Origin: CAYPNP01 sp964412195
Lineage (GTDB): Bacteria; Acidobacteriota; JAAYUB01
Length of the DNA: 64,000 nt
NCBI GenBank assembly: GCA_964412195.1
Contig: CAYPNP010000022.1
Coordinates: 1 to 64,000, forward strand
Direction of reading: 5' to 3'
Shown: positions 39,904 to 48,505 of the stretch, piece after piece
Position numbering within the stretch: the stretch's first letter is position 1
Layout of the letters: every line of letters starts with the position of its first letter
The notes under the pieces: model-generated
The model's input: only the letters and a program-made list of their open reading frames with translations
The model's database searches: none
Told to the model about the DNA's origin: nothing
Program-made: the position numbers and the translations under genes

Positions 39904-41873
39904 CAGGCCACCTCCGGCGGAAGTTCCTGCAGGACCGACTGGCGGCGGTTGGGCAGGAGGGCCACCAGCCCGCCCAGCGTCATGAGGATGCCGCCGATCC
40001 AGATCCAGAGCACCATCGGGTTGATCAGCACCTGGAAGTGGGCACGGCCGGACACCTCCAGGGGAGTGTAGATGATGTAGAGATCGGAACCCGCCGTGCT
40101 GCGGATGGCCACCTCGGTCATCGGCTGTTCGAACAGCCGGTGGAAGTGCTTCTCCGGCTCCATCACGCCCAGCTTCCGGCCGCTGTGGAAAACCTCGAGC
40201 TTCGCCTGGAGCACGTCCTTCTCGGGATCGGACAACTGGTGAAACGAGAGGTAGTGCAAGCGGAACGGTCCCGCCTGGAATTCCTCGCCGGTGCGGACGG
40301 TGGCCTCGTACGTCCGGGAGAAGTACGCCGAGCCGACCACCCCCAGGCAGAGGCTCACCACTCCCAGGTGGACGATGTAGGCGCCGTAGCGCCGCTTGTT
40401 TTTCCGGAAGAGGTTCACGGCCGCCAGCGGCAGCGCCTCCCCGGCCAGGCGGCGACGGATGAGCACCGACCGGCCGTAGTCAAGCAGGATCGCCACGGCC
40501 ACCGCCGCGCCGAGGCCCAGCAGGAAGACGGCCATGATGCGCCCGCCGGCCCAGATGGCTGCAAGGCCCACGCCCAAGAGCAGGAGGGCGAAGAAGACCG
40601 CCGCGTTCTGCCAGAAGAGGCGGGCGGACGTCCGCCGCCAGCCCATCACCAGGCACAGGCCCAGCAGGAGGAGCATCCCCGCCGTGAAGGGGACCACGGC
40701 CTGGTTGAAGAAGGGCGCCTGCACCGAGACCTTATGGCCGAAGAACGCTTCGGTCAGGGTCGGAAAGATGGTGCCGACGAACACGACCATCAGGAACGCC
40801 ATCAGCAGCAGGTTGGTCAGCACGAAGGTGCCTTCCTTGGAGAACATCCCGCCGAGCGTTTCATCCGGCTGGAGGGCCGCCCGCCGCAGGAAGATCACGC
40901 CGCTGCCTACCGCCAGCATCAGCAGCATGAATCCCAGGAAATAGTAGCCGATGTTGGAGCGCCCGAAGGCGTGGACCGATTCGACGAAACCGCTCCGGGT
41001 GATGAACGTGCCGAAGACGCACAGCAGGAAGGTGAACATCACCAGTACCGCGTTCCACTTCTTCAGCACCCCGCGCCGTTCCTGGAGGACCGCCGTGTGC
41101 AGGAACGCCGTGGCGGCGATCCAGGGGATGAAGGAGGCGTTCTCCACCGGGTCCCAAGCCCAGTAGCCGCCCCAGCCGAGTTCCACGTACGCCCACTGTG
41201 CGCCGAGGATGATGCCCACCGTCAGGAAAACCCACGACACCAGCGACCACTTGCGCATGATCTTCATCCACTCCGGGGCGAAGTGCCCGGCGCACAGGCA
41301 GGCCATGGCGAAAGCGAACGGGATGGTGAAGCCCACATAGCCGACGTACAGGGTCGGCGGGTGAAAGATCATGCCCACGTTCTGCAGCAGCGGATTGAGG
41401 CCGCGCCCGTCGGCGACGGCAACCTCCATGGGCTGGAAGGGATTGCTGAAAAGCAGGAGCATCAGGTTGAAGAAGACCGCCGTGCCGCCGGTGAACAGGA
41501 TGAAGTGGGGCATCGCGGGGTGGTATTTCCGGCCATACATCCACAGGGCCAGCGAGGTGAAACCGAGCAGCAGCCAGAGCCACAGCAGCAGAGAGCCCGC
41601 CTGGCCGGCCCAAAACGCGGTGACCGTGTAGACCATCGGAAGGGTCGTGGAGGTGTACTCGGCCACGTACTCCAGCCGGAAATCGCGCCGCACCAGCGCC
41701 ACCACCAGCAGCGCCGCCGCCAGGGTGACCAGCAGCGCGGCCGCGTGCATGGCCCGTGTGGCGCTGACCGCCCAGGCCTCCCGCCGGGTGCGCAAGTGGA
41801 CGGCGGCCGCGGCCACGGCGAAGCACAACAGGGCCAAGGCGGCGATTTCAAGGAAATTGCCGAACAGAATCAT
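39903..41873 (-). CDS. ccmF: Cytochrome c heme lyase subunit CcmF
   Basis: 656 residues, about 15 helices. The tryptophan-rich WGGYWAWDPVENASF motif and conserved histidines (for example near 'MIFHPPTLYVGYVGFTIPFA') identify CcmF. It takes heme from CcmE and attaches it to apocytochrome c in the periplasm. The C-terminal ~170 residues are a periplasmic domain ending in a last helix. It starts 37 bases after ccmE and ends in a TGATG junction. Confidence 0.94.
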   Translation of the reverse strand: MILFGNFLEIAALALLCFAVAAAAVHLRTRREAWAVSATRAMHAAALLVTLAAALLVVALVRRDFRLEYVAEYTSTTLPMVYTVTAFWAGQAGSLLLWLWLLLGFTSLALWMYGRKYHPAMPHFILFTGGTAVFFNLMLLLFSNPFQPMEVAVADGRGLNPLLQNVGMIFHPPTLYVGYVGFTIPFAFAMACLCAGHFAPEWMKIMRKWSLVSWVFLTVGIILGAQWAYVELGWGGYWAWDPVENASFIPWIAATAFLHTAVLQERRGVLKKWNAVLVMFTFLLCVFGTFITRSGFVESVHAFGRSNIGYYFLGFMLLMLAVGSGVIFLRRAALQPDETLGGMFSKEGTFVLTNLLLMAFLMVVFVGTIFPTLTEAFFGHKVSVQAPFFNQAVVPFTAGMLLLLGLCLVMGWRRTSARLFWQNAAVFFALLLLGVGLAAIWAGGRIMAVFLLGLGAAVAVAILLDYGRSVLIRRRLAGEALPLAAVNLFRKNKRRYGAYIVHLGVVSLCLGVVGSAYFSRTYEATVRTGEEFQAGPFRLHYLSFHQLSDPEKDVLQAKLEVFHSGRKLGVMEPEKHFHRLFEQPMTEVAIRSTAGSDLYIIYTPLEVSGRAHFQVLINPMVLWIWIGGILMTLGGLVALLPNRRQSVLQELPPEVA

Positions 41874-41910
41874 CGCGGGACCTTTCTATTCCGGGAAGTC
41901 GGAACTCCGT

Positions 41911-42306
41911 CTACTGCTGTTTTTCGTATTTCGAGGGGCACTTCAGCAGGATCGTGTGGGCGTCGAAGACCTTCTCTCCGGGACGCAGCTTGCCTTCCAC
42001 CACCACCGCCATCCCCTCCTTGAAGTTGTCCGGCACCACACCCTGGTAATGCACGCGCAGCGGCTCGCCGCCCTGGGCGTCGGCGATGCGGAAGTCCAGG
42101 CCGAGGGACGCCGTCTGCTTCGCCACCGAGCCCGGCACGACGTTGCCGCTGATCCGCATCCCCTGGTCCGTCTGGCGGTACTTGCCGGCCTGGATCTCGG
42201 ACACGGTGTGATAATAGACCGTGGTTTCCTGGAGCCCCGAGAAGATCAGGTACCCGACGACTCCGACAAAGCACGCCACGATCAGGGCCAATTTCAATTT
42301 TGCCAT
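41911..42306 (-). CDS. ccmE: Heme chaperone CcmE, CxxxY variant
   Basis: 131 residues: an N-terminal helix (5-24) and an OB-fold ending VVVEGKLRPGEKVFDAHTIL. Standard CcmE attaches heme to a histidine in an HxxxY motif near the C-terminus. Here that place reads KCPSKYE, with Cys123 and Tyr127, the CxxxY form known from sulfate reducers and archaea (system I*). In those systems CcmH is missing. No CcmH or CcmG is seen here either. Confidence 0.9.
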   Translation of the reverse strand: MAKLKLALIVACFVGVVGYLIFSGLQETTVYYHTVSEIQAGKYRQTDQGMRISGNVVPGSVAKQTASLGLDFRIADAQGGEPLRVHYQGVVPDNFKEGMAVVVEGKLRPGEKVFDAHTILLKCPSKYEKQQ

Positions 42307-42332
42307 TCAAACGCTCCTGGTTCCGCCTCGGG

Positions 42333-43193
42333 TCACTGCAGGACCGTCCAGGCGATTGTGCTGCCGTCAAACACGGGGCCCTCGCGGCAGACCCGCAACA
42401 TGGCGGCGCCCCCTTCTGTCAGGATGGGGATGGCACAGCCGAGGCACGCGCCCAGCCCGCAACCCATCCGGTTCTCCATGGACACCCAAGCCGGGATACC
42501 CTTCGCGGCCGCGATCCGGAACACGGCCTCCATCATTGGGTTCGGACCACAGGTATAGATGAGGTCGACGGCGCCTTGATTCACAAAATCCGCCAGCGGC
42601 GCCGTCACCAGGCCCGTCTCCCCCAGGCTTCCGTCCTCCGTCACCAGGCGCTCGGACCGGACCCCCGTCTCCGCGAACGCCCCGGCCATCGGGAGCTCCG
42701 TCGCCGTCCGACCGCCGTAGAACAGGGTGACCTCGGCAGTCCGGCCCCACTCCCGGGCGCAGCAGAACAGCGGGGCGATGCCCACCCCGCCCCCCGCCAG
42801 GATCAGCCGGGCGCCCGCAGGCGGATCCGGAAAGGGCCGGCCGAGGGGTCCGTGGCACAGCAGGCGATCGCCGGGACGGAGGCGCCCCATCAGCCGCGTG
42901 CCCCGCCCCACCTTCTTGACCAGGAACAGGACTTCCGCCGGCATGCCGTCCGCCCCAGCCCGCACGTCCAGCGCGCTGATCGGCCGGTTGAGCAGCGGAT
43001 CATGCGACAGGCCGGCCCCGGGCACTCCCAGCATGTAAAAGTGTCCCGGCCGGGTGCGGGCGGCCTGCGCGGGGGCTTCCAGCCCCAGCAGAAAGTAATC
43101 GCCCGACAGGTCTTCCATCCTGGCGACGGGCGCTTCACCGATGATCGTGCTCACGGCCGGAACCTCGGGGGCTTGCACATTCGTGGCGGACAT
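42333..43193 (-). CDS. pyrK: Dihydroorotate dehydrogenase electron transfer subunit, PyrK-type
   Basis: 286 residues from ATG 43193. An FAD-binding barrel with 'RTRPGHFYMLGVPGAGLSHD' and LLNRPIS is followed by an NAD-binding 'LILAGGGVGIAPLFCCARE' and a C-terminal [2Fe-2S] cluster site CGLGACLGCAIPI plus a later Cys. PyrK accepts electrons from PyrD and passes them to NAD. No pyrD lies in the window. The gene instead heads the ccm operon, 26 bases from ccmE. An alternative is a related NAD(P)H oxidoreductase subunit. Confidence 0.82.
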   Translation of the reverse strand: MSATNVQAPEVPAVSTIIGEAPVARMEDLSGDYFLLGLEAPAQAARTRPGHFYMLGVPGAGLSHDPLLNRPISALDVRAGADGMPAEVLFLVKKVGRGTRLMGRLRPGDRLLCHGPLGRPFPDPPAGARLILAGGGVGIAPLFCCAREWGRTAEVTLFYGGRTATELPMAGAFAETGVRSERLVTEDGSLGETGLVTAPLADFVNQGAVDLIYTCGPNPMMEAVFRIAAAKGIPAWVSMENRMGCGLGACLGCAIPILTEGGAAMLRVCREGPVFDGSTIAWTVLQ

Positions 43194-43226
43194 GGTATAC
43201 CTGACTCCGCCGAAACCAAACGGGGC

Positions 43227-43255
43227 ATTATATACACCCACGGGCTCCATTTCAA
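43227..43255 (-). promoter_or_regulatory. Promoter for pyrK and the ccm operon
   Basis: TTGAAA, 17-base spacer, perfect TATAAT on the minus strand. The start near 43220 leaves a ~27-base leader to ATG 43193. Confidence 0.7.
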
Positions 43256-43284
43256 CCGCCGGCCACCGGCGATGGAGGGATTTT

Positions 43285-44055
43285 ATGGAAGACCTTCAGA
43301 AGATCCGGCTGGAAGTCAAGAACCGGCTGGCCCACATCACGCTCAACGATCCACCGGACAATTTCCTCAGCATCCAGATGCTCGGCGAGCTCGCCGACAC
43401 CCTGGAATGGCTGGCGGGCCAGAATGATCTGGTGGCGGTGATGTTCTCCGCGTCGGGTGGCTGCTTCACCGCCGGACTCGATTATCGGGAGCATAACCGG
43501 GAGCTGGTCTTCACCGTGCTCGAGCGCTTCCGTTCCATTTGCAACACTTTGTTGGCAATGGAGTTTCCTACCATCGCCGTTGTGGACGGCAAGGTCCGGA
43601 ACTGGGGCTGCGACCTGCTCCAGTTCTTCGACCTGGTCCTGGCCAGCTCCAGCGCGACCTTCCACTATGACAACCTGTCCTCCGGCACCTTCCCGCCCCT
43701 TGGCGCGCTGATCCTCTCCGATCGCAACGGCCTCCAGACCGCCCTGGAATGCCTCCTCGAAGGCGCCGAGATGAGTGCCGCCCGCGCCCGGGAGCTCGGG
43801 TTGATCTCCCGAGTGCTACCCCGCGAAGCGATCGTCTCGGAGTTGAAGAAGACCATGGGCTCCTTCTCGAGCTGCAGCACCCCGGTCCTGTCGATCCTGC
43901 TGCGCAGCCTCCGGCGACGCAAACTGGAGCTTTTCAACAATTTCACCGACGAGTCCTTCTCCGATTACCTCAACCTCCTCACCGACCTGGAGGACTTCAA
44001 CGAGGGGATCTCCGCCTGGTGCGAAAAGCGCCCGCCGGTCTGGCAGAACCGCTGA
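43285..44055 (+). CDS. Enoyl-CoA hydratase/isomerase family protein
   Basis: 256 residues from ATG 43285 (GGAGGG upstream). Crotonase-fold landmarks: 'VEVKNRLAHITLNDPPDNFL' like N-terminal strands, 'ASGGCFTAGLDYREHNRELV', 'FPTIAVVDGKVRNWGCDLLQ' and 'FFDLVLASSSATFHYDNLSS'. The usual oxyanion-hole glycine pair is altered and the catalytic glutamates of classic hydratases are not obvious, so the reaction is unclear. Its promoter region is shared with the divergent pyrK-ccm operon. Confidence 0.75.
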   Translation: MEDLQKIRLEVKNRLAHITLNDPPDNFLSIQMLGELADTLEWLAGQNDLVAVMFSASGGCFTAGLDYREHNRELVFTVLERFRSICNTLLAMEFPTIAVVDGKVRNWGCDLLQFFDLVLASSSATFHYDNLSSGTFPPLGALILSDRNGLQTALECLLEGAEMSAARARELGLISRVLPREAIVSELKKTMGSFSSCSTPVLSILLRSLRRRKLELFNNFTDESFSDYLNLLTDLEDFNEGISAWCEKRPPVWQNR

Positions 44056-44098
44056 AGCTACCGGCCTTTCAACACCGGAACGCCTGTCACAATGATCC

Positions 44099-44128
44099 TT
44101 GACAGGAATTCCTTTCGCGTGATACTTT
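44099..44128 (+). promoter_or_regulatory. Promoter of the DUF4388/Roadblock signalling operon
   Basis: Perfect TTGACA, 18-base spacer, TACTTT. Transcription would start near 44135, 42 bases before ATG 44177. Confidence 0.6.
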
Positions 44129-44176
44129 CTGGAATGTCCGGATCTATCTTAAAATCCATCGATTTGGAAGCGTGAA

Positions 44177-44842
44177 ATGGCACTGATCGGCAACTTGAAG
44201 GAACTCAATCTGGTCAGCCTCATCCAGCTCAACTGCATGGAGAAGAAAACGGCCAAGCTGACCTTCAACTATCGGGGAAAAATCGGTGTGATCTACTTTG
44301 AAAACGGCGAGATCCCCCACGCCCAGTTCGACAACTTCACCGGACCCGACGCCATTTTCCGGGCCATCCACCTCTCGGAAGGCGAGTTCAAGATCGAGGA
44401 CGGCATCCGGACCAACATCAAGACCAACGAGACCCGCTGGTCGGAGCTCATCCTGGAGGGCCTGCGCATCTACGACGAGAGCCAGGTCGGCCAGGACCAG
44501 GCCCACGCCGTGCTGGTCAAGAACCTGATGCAGATCGACGGGGTGCTCGCGGCCATCATCCTGCTGAAGGACGGCACGCCCATGGCCCACAGCAGCTTCG
44601 AGGAAGTGGACCTGTACTCGGCGATCCTGGCCCTCACGACCTCCAAGCTTCAGAACGTCGGCAAGACGTCCGGGATCGGCTACCTGCATCACGTCATCGT
44701 CAATTTCAGCGACAAAACGCTGATGATCTACGACCGGGACCCGAACATCATCGGGGTCTTCCTGGGGCCCCAGGCCAATCTCAAGAACGCCGAAGGACTG
44801 ATCCAGAAGGAACTCCAAAACTTCGCGAATGAGCATATCTGA
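44177..44842 (+). CDS. DUF4388 plus Roadblock/LC7 domain protein
   Basis: 221 residues. The first ~95 residues are a DUF4388-like module ('MALIGNLKELNLVSLIQLNC', 'GVIYFENGEIPHAQFDN'). The remainder is Roadblock-like ('LMQIDGVLAAIILLKDGTPM', 'YLHHVIVNFSDKTLMIYDRD'), a fold found in MglB, the GTPase-activating protein for the polarity GTPase MglA. It may bind a small GTPase or scaffold a signalling complex. The stop is shared with the next start (TGATG). No GTPase gene is in the window. Confidence 0.75.
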   Translation: MALIGNLKELNLVSLIQLNCMEKKTAKLTFNYRGKIGVIYFENGEIPHAQFDNFTGPDAIFRAIHLSEGEFKIEDGIRTNIKTNETRWSELILEGLRIYDESQVGQDQAHAVLVKNLMQIDGVLAAIILLKDGTPMAHSSFEEVDLYSAILALTTSKLQNVGKTSGIGYLHHVIVNFSDKTLMIYDRDPNIIGVFLGPQANLKNAEGLIQKELQNFANEHI

Positions 44843-45852
44843 TGATCATCCCCAAGGGCAAACCGGTCCACAAGGAACTCAGCTCTTCATTTGTCGACCT
44901 AGCCAAGCTGATTGAGGAATTGCGGGCCAACGCCTTTTCCGGCACGATCGAGCTGGTCGGCCTCAAGCACGAAGGGGAGGTCCTCCTCGAGCACGGATCC
45001 GTGGTCATGATCCGGATCCAGGGGGAGCAGAGCTTCCTGGGCAAACAGCACCTTAACGCGGTCCTCAAGCTCGCCAAGCGCGAAAACCTGCTCATTTCCA
45101 CCTACATGCTGCCGCCTGAATCGGTGGTCTTCCTGTGCGATTTCCTGCAGAGCGAGCGGATCTACGAGAACCTCTCCTCCGAGTTCACCGACCCCAAGGG
45201 TCTCATCACCAAGTTCGAGCAGGAGGAGGGCGACTACTTCGTCGAGGTGATTTTCCAGAAAAACCTCGGCGCCGGCATTCTCTTCATCCAGGACCACCAC
45301 TTGATGGACGCCCTGCTTTCCATCCTCGGCAAGGACCTCACCACCGGCGAGACGGCCATCCAGGACATCATCGACGGCGCCCGGGAGCTGGGCGCGACCT
45401 TCAACGTGTACAAGGGGCGGGTCGCCGACGCGGCGTCCCCCGCCCCCGGCTCGCCGGAGTTCGCCCTGACCGAAATCCAAACCGTCCTGAACTTCCTGCT
45501 GGTGCAGCTCGACAAGACCATCCCCCGGGAAAACCGGAAGGGTTTCGACTTCGACTTGTTCATCCGGGAAGCCCTCCTGGAGATGGCCGAGAAATACCCG
45601 TTCCTCGATCCTTTCGCCGCCGAGTTCGTCTTCAAGGAAGGCCGGCTCGAGCTCCAAACCGACGAGAACCACCGTTCCCTGCTCGAGGGTTCCTTCGCCC
45701 TGATCCAGTCCCTCCTGGAAAAGTTGCGGGCGCGCAACATCGCCTTCCCGTTGGACGGTTACCGCCAGACCGCGCTCGAGGTGCTCCGGGAGAACCACGC
45801 CGAGGCCCTGGCGAAGCTGCGGATCGAGCAGTCTCTCAATTCTTTGACGTAG
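44842..45852 (+). CDS. DUF4388-like two-part signalling protein
   Basis: 336 residues. The N-terminal 'SSSFVDLAKLIEELRANAFS' with 'GTIELVGLKHEGEVLLEHGS' resembles DUF4388 and PATAN-type modules. The middle ('NLGAGILFIQDHHLMDALLS') may be a second copy. The C-terminal third is helical ('SFALIQSLLEKLRARNIAFP'). No enzymatic motif is evident. Coupled by TGATG to the previous gene and 10 bases from the next. Confidence 0.65.
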   Translation: MIIPKGKPVHKELSSSFVDLAKLIEELRANAFSGTIELVGLKHEGEVLLEHGSVVMIRIQGEQSFLGKQHLNAVLKLAKRENLLISTYMLPPESVVFLCDFLQSERIYENLSSEFTDPKGLITKFEQEEGDYFVEVIFQKNLGAGILFIQDHHLMDALLSILGKDLTTGETAIQDIIDGARELGATFNVYKGRVADAASPAPGSPEFALTEIQTVLNFLLVQLDKTIPRENRKGFDFDLFIREALLEMAEKYPFLDPFAAEFVFKEGRLELQTDENHRSLLEGSFALIQSLLEKLRARNIAFPLDGYRQTALEVLRENHAEALAKLRIEQSLNSLT

Positions 45853-45862
45853 ATGGGTGCCT

Positions 45863-46360
45863 ATGGAAAAAATGCTGAATACCTTCATTGACGAGATCGG
45901 CGCCGTCATCGGCGTCCGGGCCGCCTACCTGATCAACAACCGCGGCGAGATCCTCTATCCCCAGACGGAGAAGCTGGGGCGGACCAACCTGACCCCGGCG
46001 GGCGGGCTGGACCTGGTCCAGTCCCTGGGCGGGTTCGAGGTCGCGGGGGAGGAGATCAACGAGATGGAGTTGTCCTATCTCGAGGGCAAGGTCATCGTCT
46101 ACCACAACATCAAGCTGAACGCCCCCTCCAAGCTGGGCGTCCAGGAGGCTTTCCTGGTGATCCTGGGAGACAAGAACCTGAACAAGGCGCACCTCCGGCT
46201 GGCTCTCAACGTCTCGCTCGCCCACATCATCTCGGACAAGAAATACAAGAAGCAGGAGATGCCGGTCCGCATCCGCAAGAGCACGATGCTGAGCCGCGAG
46301 AAGCTCAACGAGAAGGACCTGGCGCTGGTGGAGAAGATCCGCACTCTCGTCTCATCTTAA
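45863..46360 (+). CDS. Roadblock/LC7-like protein
   Basis: 165 residues from ATG 45863; a GTG two codons earlier is possible. 'MLNTFIDEIGAVIGVRAAYL', 'NRGEILYPQTEKLG' and the 'KVIVYHNIKLNAP' strand followed by 'EAFLVILGDKNLNKAHLRLA' fit a Roadblock/longin fold. The C-terminal ~35 residues are charged and helical. It is probably a dimeric regulator of the same complex as the flanking DUF4388 proteins. Confidence 0.6.
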   Translation: MEKMLNTFIDEIGAVIGVRAAYLINNRGEILYPQTEKLGRTNLTPAGGLDLVQSLGGFEVAGEEINEMELSYLEGKVIVYHNIKLNAPSKLGVQEAFLVILGDKNLNKAHLRLALNVSLAHIISDKKYKKQEMPVRIRKSTMLSREKLNEKDLALVEKIRTLVSS

Positions 46361-46376
46361 AAAGAGGGATGGTGTT

Positions 46377-47171
46377 ATGAGCGAAACCCTGAAAGGCAAC
46401 CTGTCGCAGTTGAAGCTGGTGGACATCATGAAGATCCTCTGCAGCAGCCAGAGGACGGGCAAGCTGTCCCTCCAGAACGGTGAGGAGATCGCGGACATCT
46501 ACTTCCTCTCCGGCGCCATCATCCACGCCAAGTACAACATGACCATCGGCGAGAACGCCATCTATGCGATCTTCGCCTGGAGCGACGGGATCTTCACCTT
46601 CCATCCCAACATCTCCGTCAAGAACAAGACCATCCTCACCCCGCCGGCGGAGATCCTCAAGCGGGCCGAGGCCGTCGACGGCGAGTGGGAGGACGTCCGC
46701 AAGATCATCCCCAACACCAACCTCGTGTTCAAGATGAGCTACGGGACCCCCAGCGAGATCTCCCTCAACGCCACCGAGTGGAACATCCTCCGCCACATCA
46801 ACGGAATCGACAGCATCCGGGAGATCGCCCAGAAGGTGGAGATGACGCTGCTGGACGTGGCCAAGGCCTTCTGCAAGCTATACCAGGCCGGGCTCATCGA
46901 GATGATGGGCGAGTCCATCAGCCGGGAGGAGCGCAAGACCGGCATCGACCCGACGATTTTCCAGACCGTGGAGAAGGAGCTGGCCCAGATCATCGGGCCG
47001 CTGGCGCCCATCGTCCTGGACGACCACATTTCCGGGCTGGGTGAAAGCCGCGACGCCTTCCCCAAGGAGAAGATGCCCGAGCTGATCGAGCTGCTGTCCA
47101 ACGAGATCACCGACGCGAAGAAGATGATCGATTTTCAGAAATCGATGCTGAGTGTCATCAAGAATATCTGA
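46377..47171 (+). CDS. DUF4388 protein with winged-helix-like middle
   Basis: 264 residues. A clear DUF4388 opening ('GNLSQLKLVDIMKILCSSQR' then 'TGKLSLQNGEEIADIYFLSG') is followed at ~120-170 by 'LNATEWNILRHINGIDSIRE' and 'AQKVEMTLLDVAKAFCKLYQ', a winged-helix-like pair. A terminal segment 'VEKELAQIIGPLAPIVLDDH' resembles a DUF8082-like tail. A regulatory adaptor role is likely, by analogy with DUF4388 proteins in gliding and two-component systems. Confidence 0.75.
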   Translation: MSETLKGNLSQLKLVDIMKILCSSQRTGKLSLQNGEEIADIYFLSGAIIHAKYNMTIGENAIYAIFAWSDGIFTFHPNISVKNKTILTPPAEILKRAEAVDGEWEDVRKIIPNTNLVFKMSYGTPSEISLNATEWNILRHINGIDSIREIAQKVEMTLLDVAKAFCKLYQAGLIEMMGESISREERKTGIDPTIFQTVEKELAQIIGPLAPIVLDDHISGLGESRDAFPKEKMPELIELLSNEITDAKKMIDFQKSMLSVIKNI

Positions 47172-47197
47172 TCGAAAACCCATTTTGAGGTGCGACC

Positions 47198-48418
47198 TTG
47201 AAACTCACAATCCGAAAAAAACTGCTGGGTTTATCATTTATCGCCATCGTCATCCCGCTGATCATCTCCGCGGCGGTCATCGTCTTCATCGTCACCCAAA
47301 AAACGCAGGATGAATCGCTGGACAAGATCCGGACGAATTCGGCCATCGCCACGGCCCAGTACACGCGGCGGATGCAGGAGATCTCCAAGGGCGCCAAGGA
47401 GCTGGCCATCGCCGCCCTCCAGTACGGCTTCGTGGAGTCCCTGACCCGCGGCGGCGCGCCGAATCCCGCCCTCCAGGCCCAGTACGACCTGGACCGCAAG
47501 AAGGCCACCAACGTCCTGGAGATCGTCAAGGGCCAGATCGAGCTGGACTACCTCACCCTGACGGACAGCCGCGGCCGGGTGATCTACCGGGTGAACAATC
47601 CCGGCCAGCGCGGCGACGACATCGCGGCCCTCGACCCCATGGTCCGGGAGGCGCTGGGATCCAAGAAGGTGATCTTCGGCTCGATCAAGCTGCCCCTGGA
47701 TTTCATGTCGCAGGAGAAGATGGACGACCGCCTGACCCTGGGCAACCAGAAGAAGGCCGTCGAAGCCGCCCTGGGCATGGAAGTCGTGGTCCCGCTCATG
47801 ATCGGGCAGGACCTCCAGGGCGCCATCGTCGCCGGCGACGTGCTGAACAACGACAACACCCTGGTGGACGAGCTGAAGCGGATGCTCTTCAAGGAAAACT
47901 TCGAGGCCGGCGCGGCCACGATCTACCTGGGCGAGACCGCCATCGCCTCCTCCCGCTCGGGCACGTTCGGCCGGGGCGTCGGGGAAACCATCTCCCAGGA
48001 AATCCTCAACTACGTCTTGAAGCAGGGGAAGGAGTTCATCGGCACCGAAACCATTGGCGACACCAGCTACATCAGCGCCTACGTGCCGATCAAGGACATC
48101 GCCAACCAGATCATCGGCATCTACTCCGTCAGCGTCCGGGAAACCTGGTTCCGCCAGTTCCAGAATTACATCCGCAATTTCGTCATCGTCGTCATCGTGG
48201 TCGCCATCCTCTTCTCGATCCTGCTCACGTACATCACGGCCGGGCGGCTGACCAAGCCGATCGAGGAGATCACCGAGGCGGCCAACAAGATCTCCCTCGG
48301 CGATATGGACGTTTCCATCCAGGTCAAGAGCGGCGACGAGATCGAGAAGCTGGGCGACTCCCTGGAGCGCATGCGCATCTCGCTCAAATCTGCCATCGAG
48401 CGCCTGCGCCGCCGGTAA
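47198..48418 (+). CDS. Cache-HAMP membrane receptor without an output domain
   Basis: 406 residues. Helix 1 at ~10-32, then a ~290-residue extracytoplasmic double Cache-like sensor ('QIELDYLTLTDSRGRVIYRV', 'VVVPLMIGQDLQGAIVAGDV', 'GDTSYISAYVPIKDIANQII'), helix 2 at ~327-350, and a HAMP domain (~350-403, 'RLTKPIEEITEAANKISLGD'). Chemoreceptors and sensor kinases continue after HAMP, but here the stop follows within a few residues. The signal would have to pass to a separate partner, plausibly the DUF4388/Roadblock proteins encoded just upstream. Confidence 0.85.
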   Translation: MKLTIRKKLLGLSFIAIVIPLIISAAVIVFIVTQKTQDESLDKIRTNSAIATAQYTRRMQEISKGAKELAIAALQYGFVESLTRGGAPNPALQAQYDLDRKKATNVLEIVKGQIELDYLTLTDSRGRVIYRVNNPGQRGDDIAALDPMVREALGSKKVIFGSIKLPLDFMSQEKMDDRLTLGNQKKAVEAALGMEVVVPLMIGQDLQGAIVAGDVLNNDNTLVDELKRMLFKENFEAGAATIYLGETAIASSRSGTFGRGVGETISQEILNYVLKQGKEFIGTETIGDTSYISAYVPIKDIANQIIGIYSVSVRETWFRQFQNYIRNFVIVVIVVAILFSILLTYITAGRLTKPIEEITEAANKISLGDMDVSIQVKSGDEIEKLGDSLERMRISLKSAIERLRRR

Positions 48419-48449
48419 TCCGGCGCTTTTCACCGCACGATTCCCGTCC

Positions 48450-48490
48450 GGCCCGGGCGACTCCTGCCAGAGTCGCCCGGGCCGTTTTTA
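48450..48490 (+). terminator. Strong rho-independent terminator after the signalling operon
   Basis: A perfect 14-bp GC-rich stem (GGCCCGGGCGACTC with GAGTCGCCCGGGCC), six-base loop, then GTTTTTA. Confidence 0.9.
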
Positions 48491-48499
48491 TGGTATAGT
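48491..48499 (+). promoter_or_regulatory. Extended -10 promoter for rlmN
   Basis: TGGTATAGT is an extended -10 with no clear -35; the upstream bases belong to the terminator stem. The expected start is ~48506, the A of the rlmN ATG, which suggests a leaderless message. Confidence 0.4.
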
Positions 48500-48505
48500 C
48501 GGGGC

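Noticed and set aside
39417..42023. An 868-residue open frame antisense to ccmA, the ccmI-like gene and ccmF
   Set aside because: It crosses several well-identified genes, and its product is Gln/His/Arg-rich with no domains.
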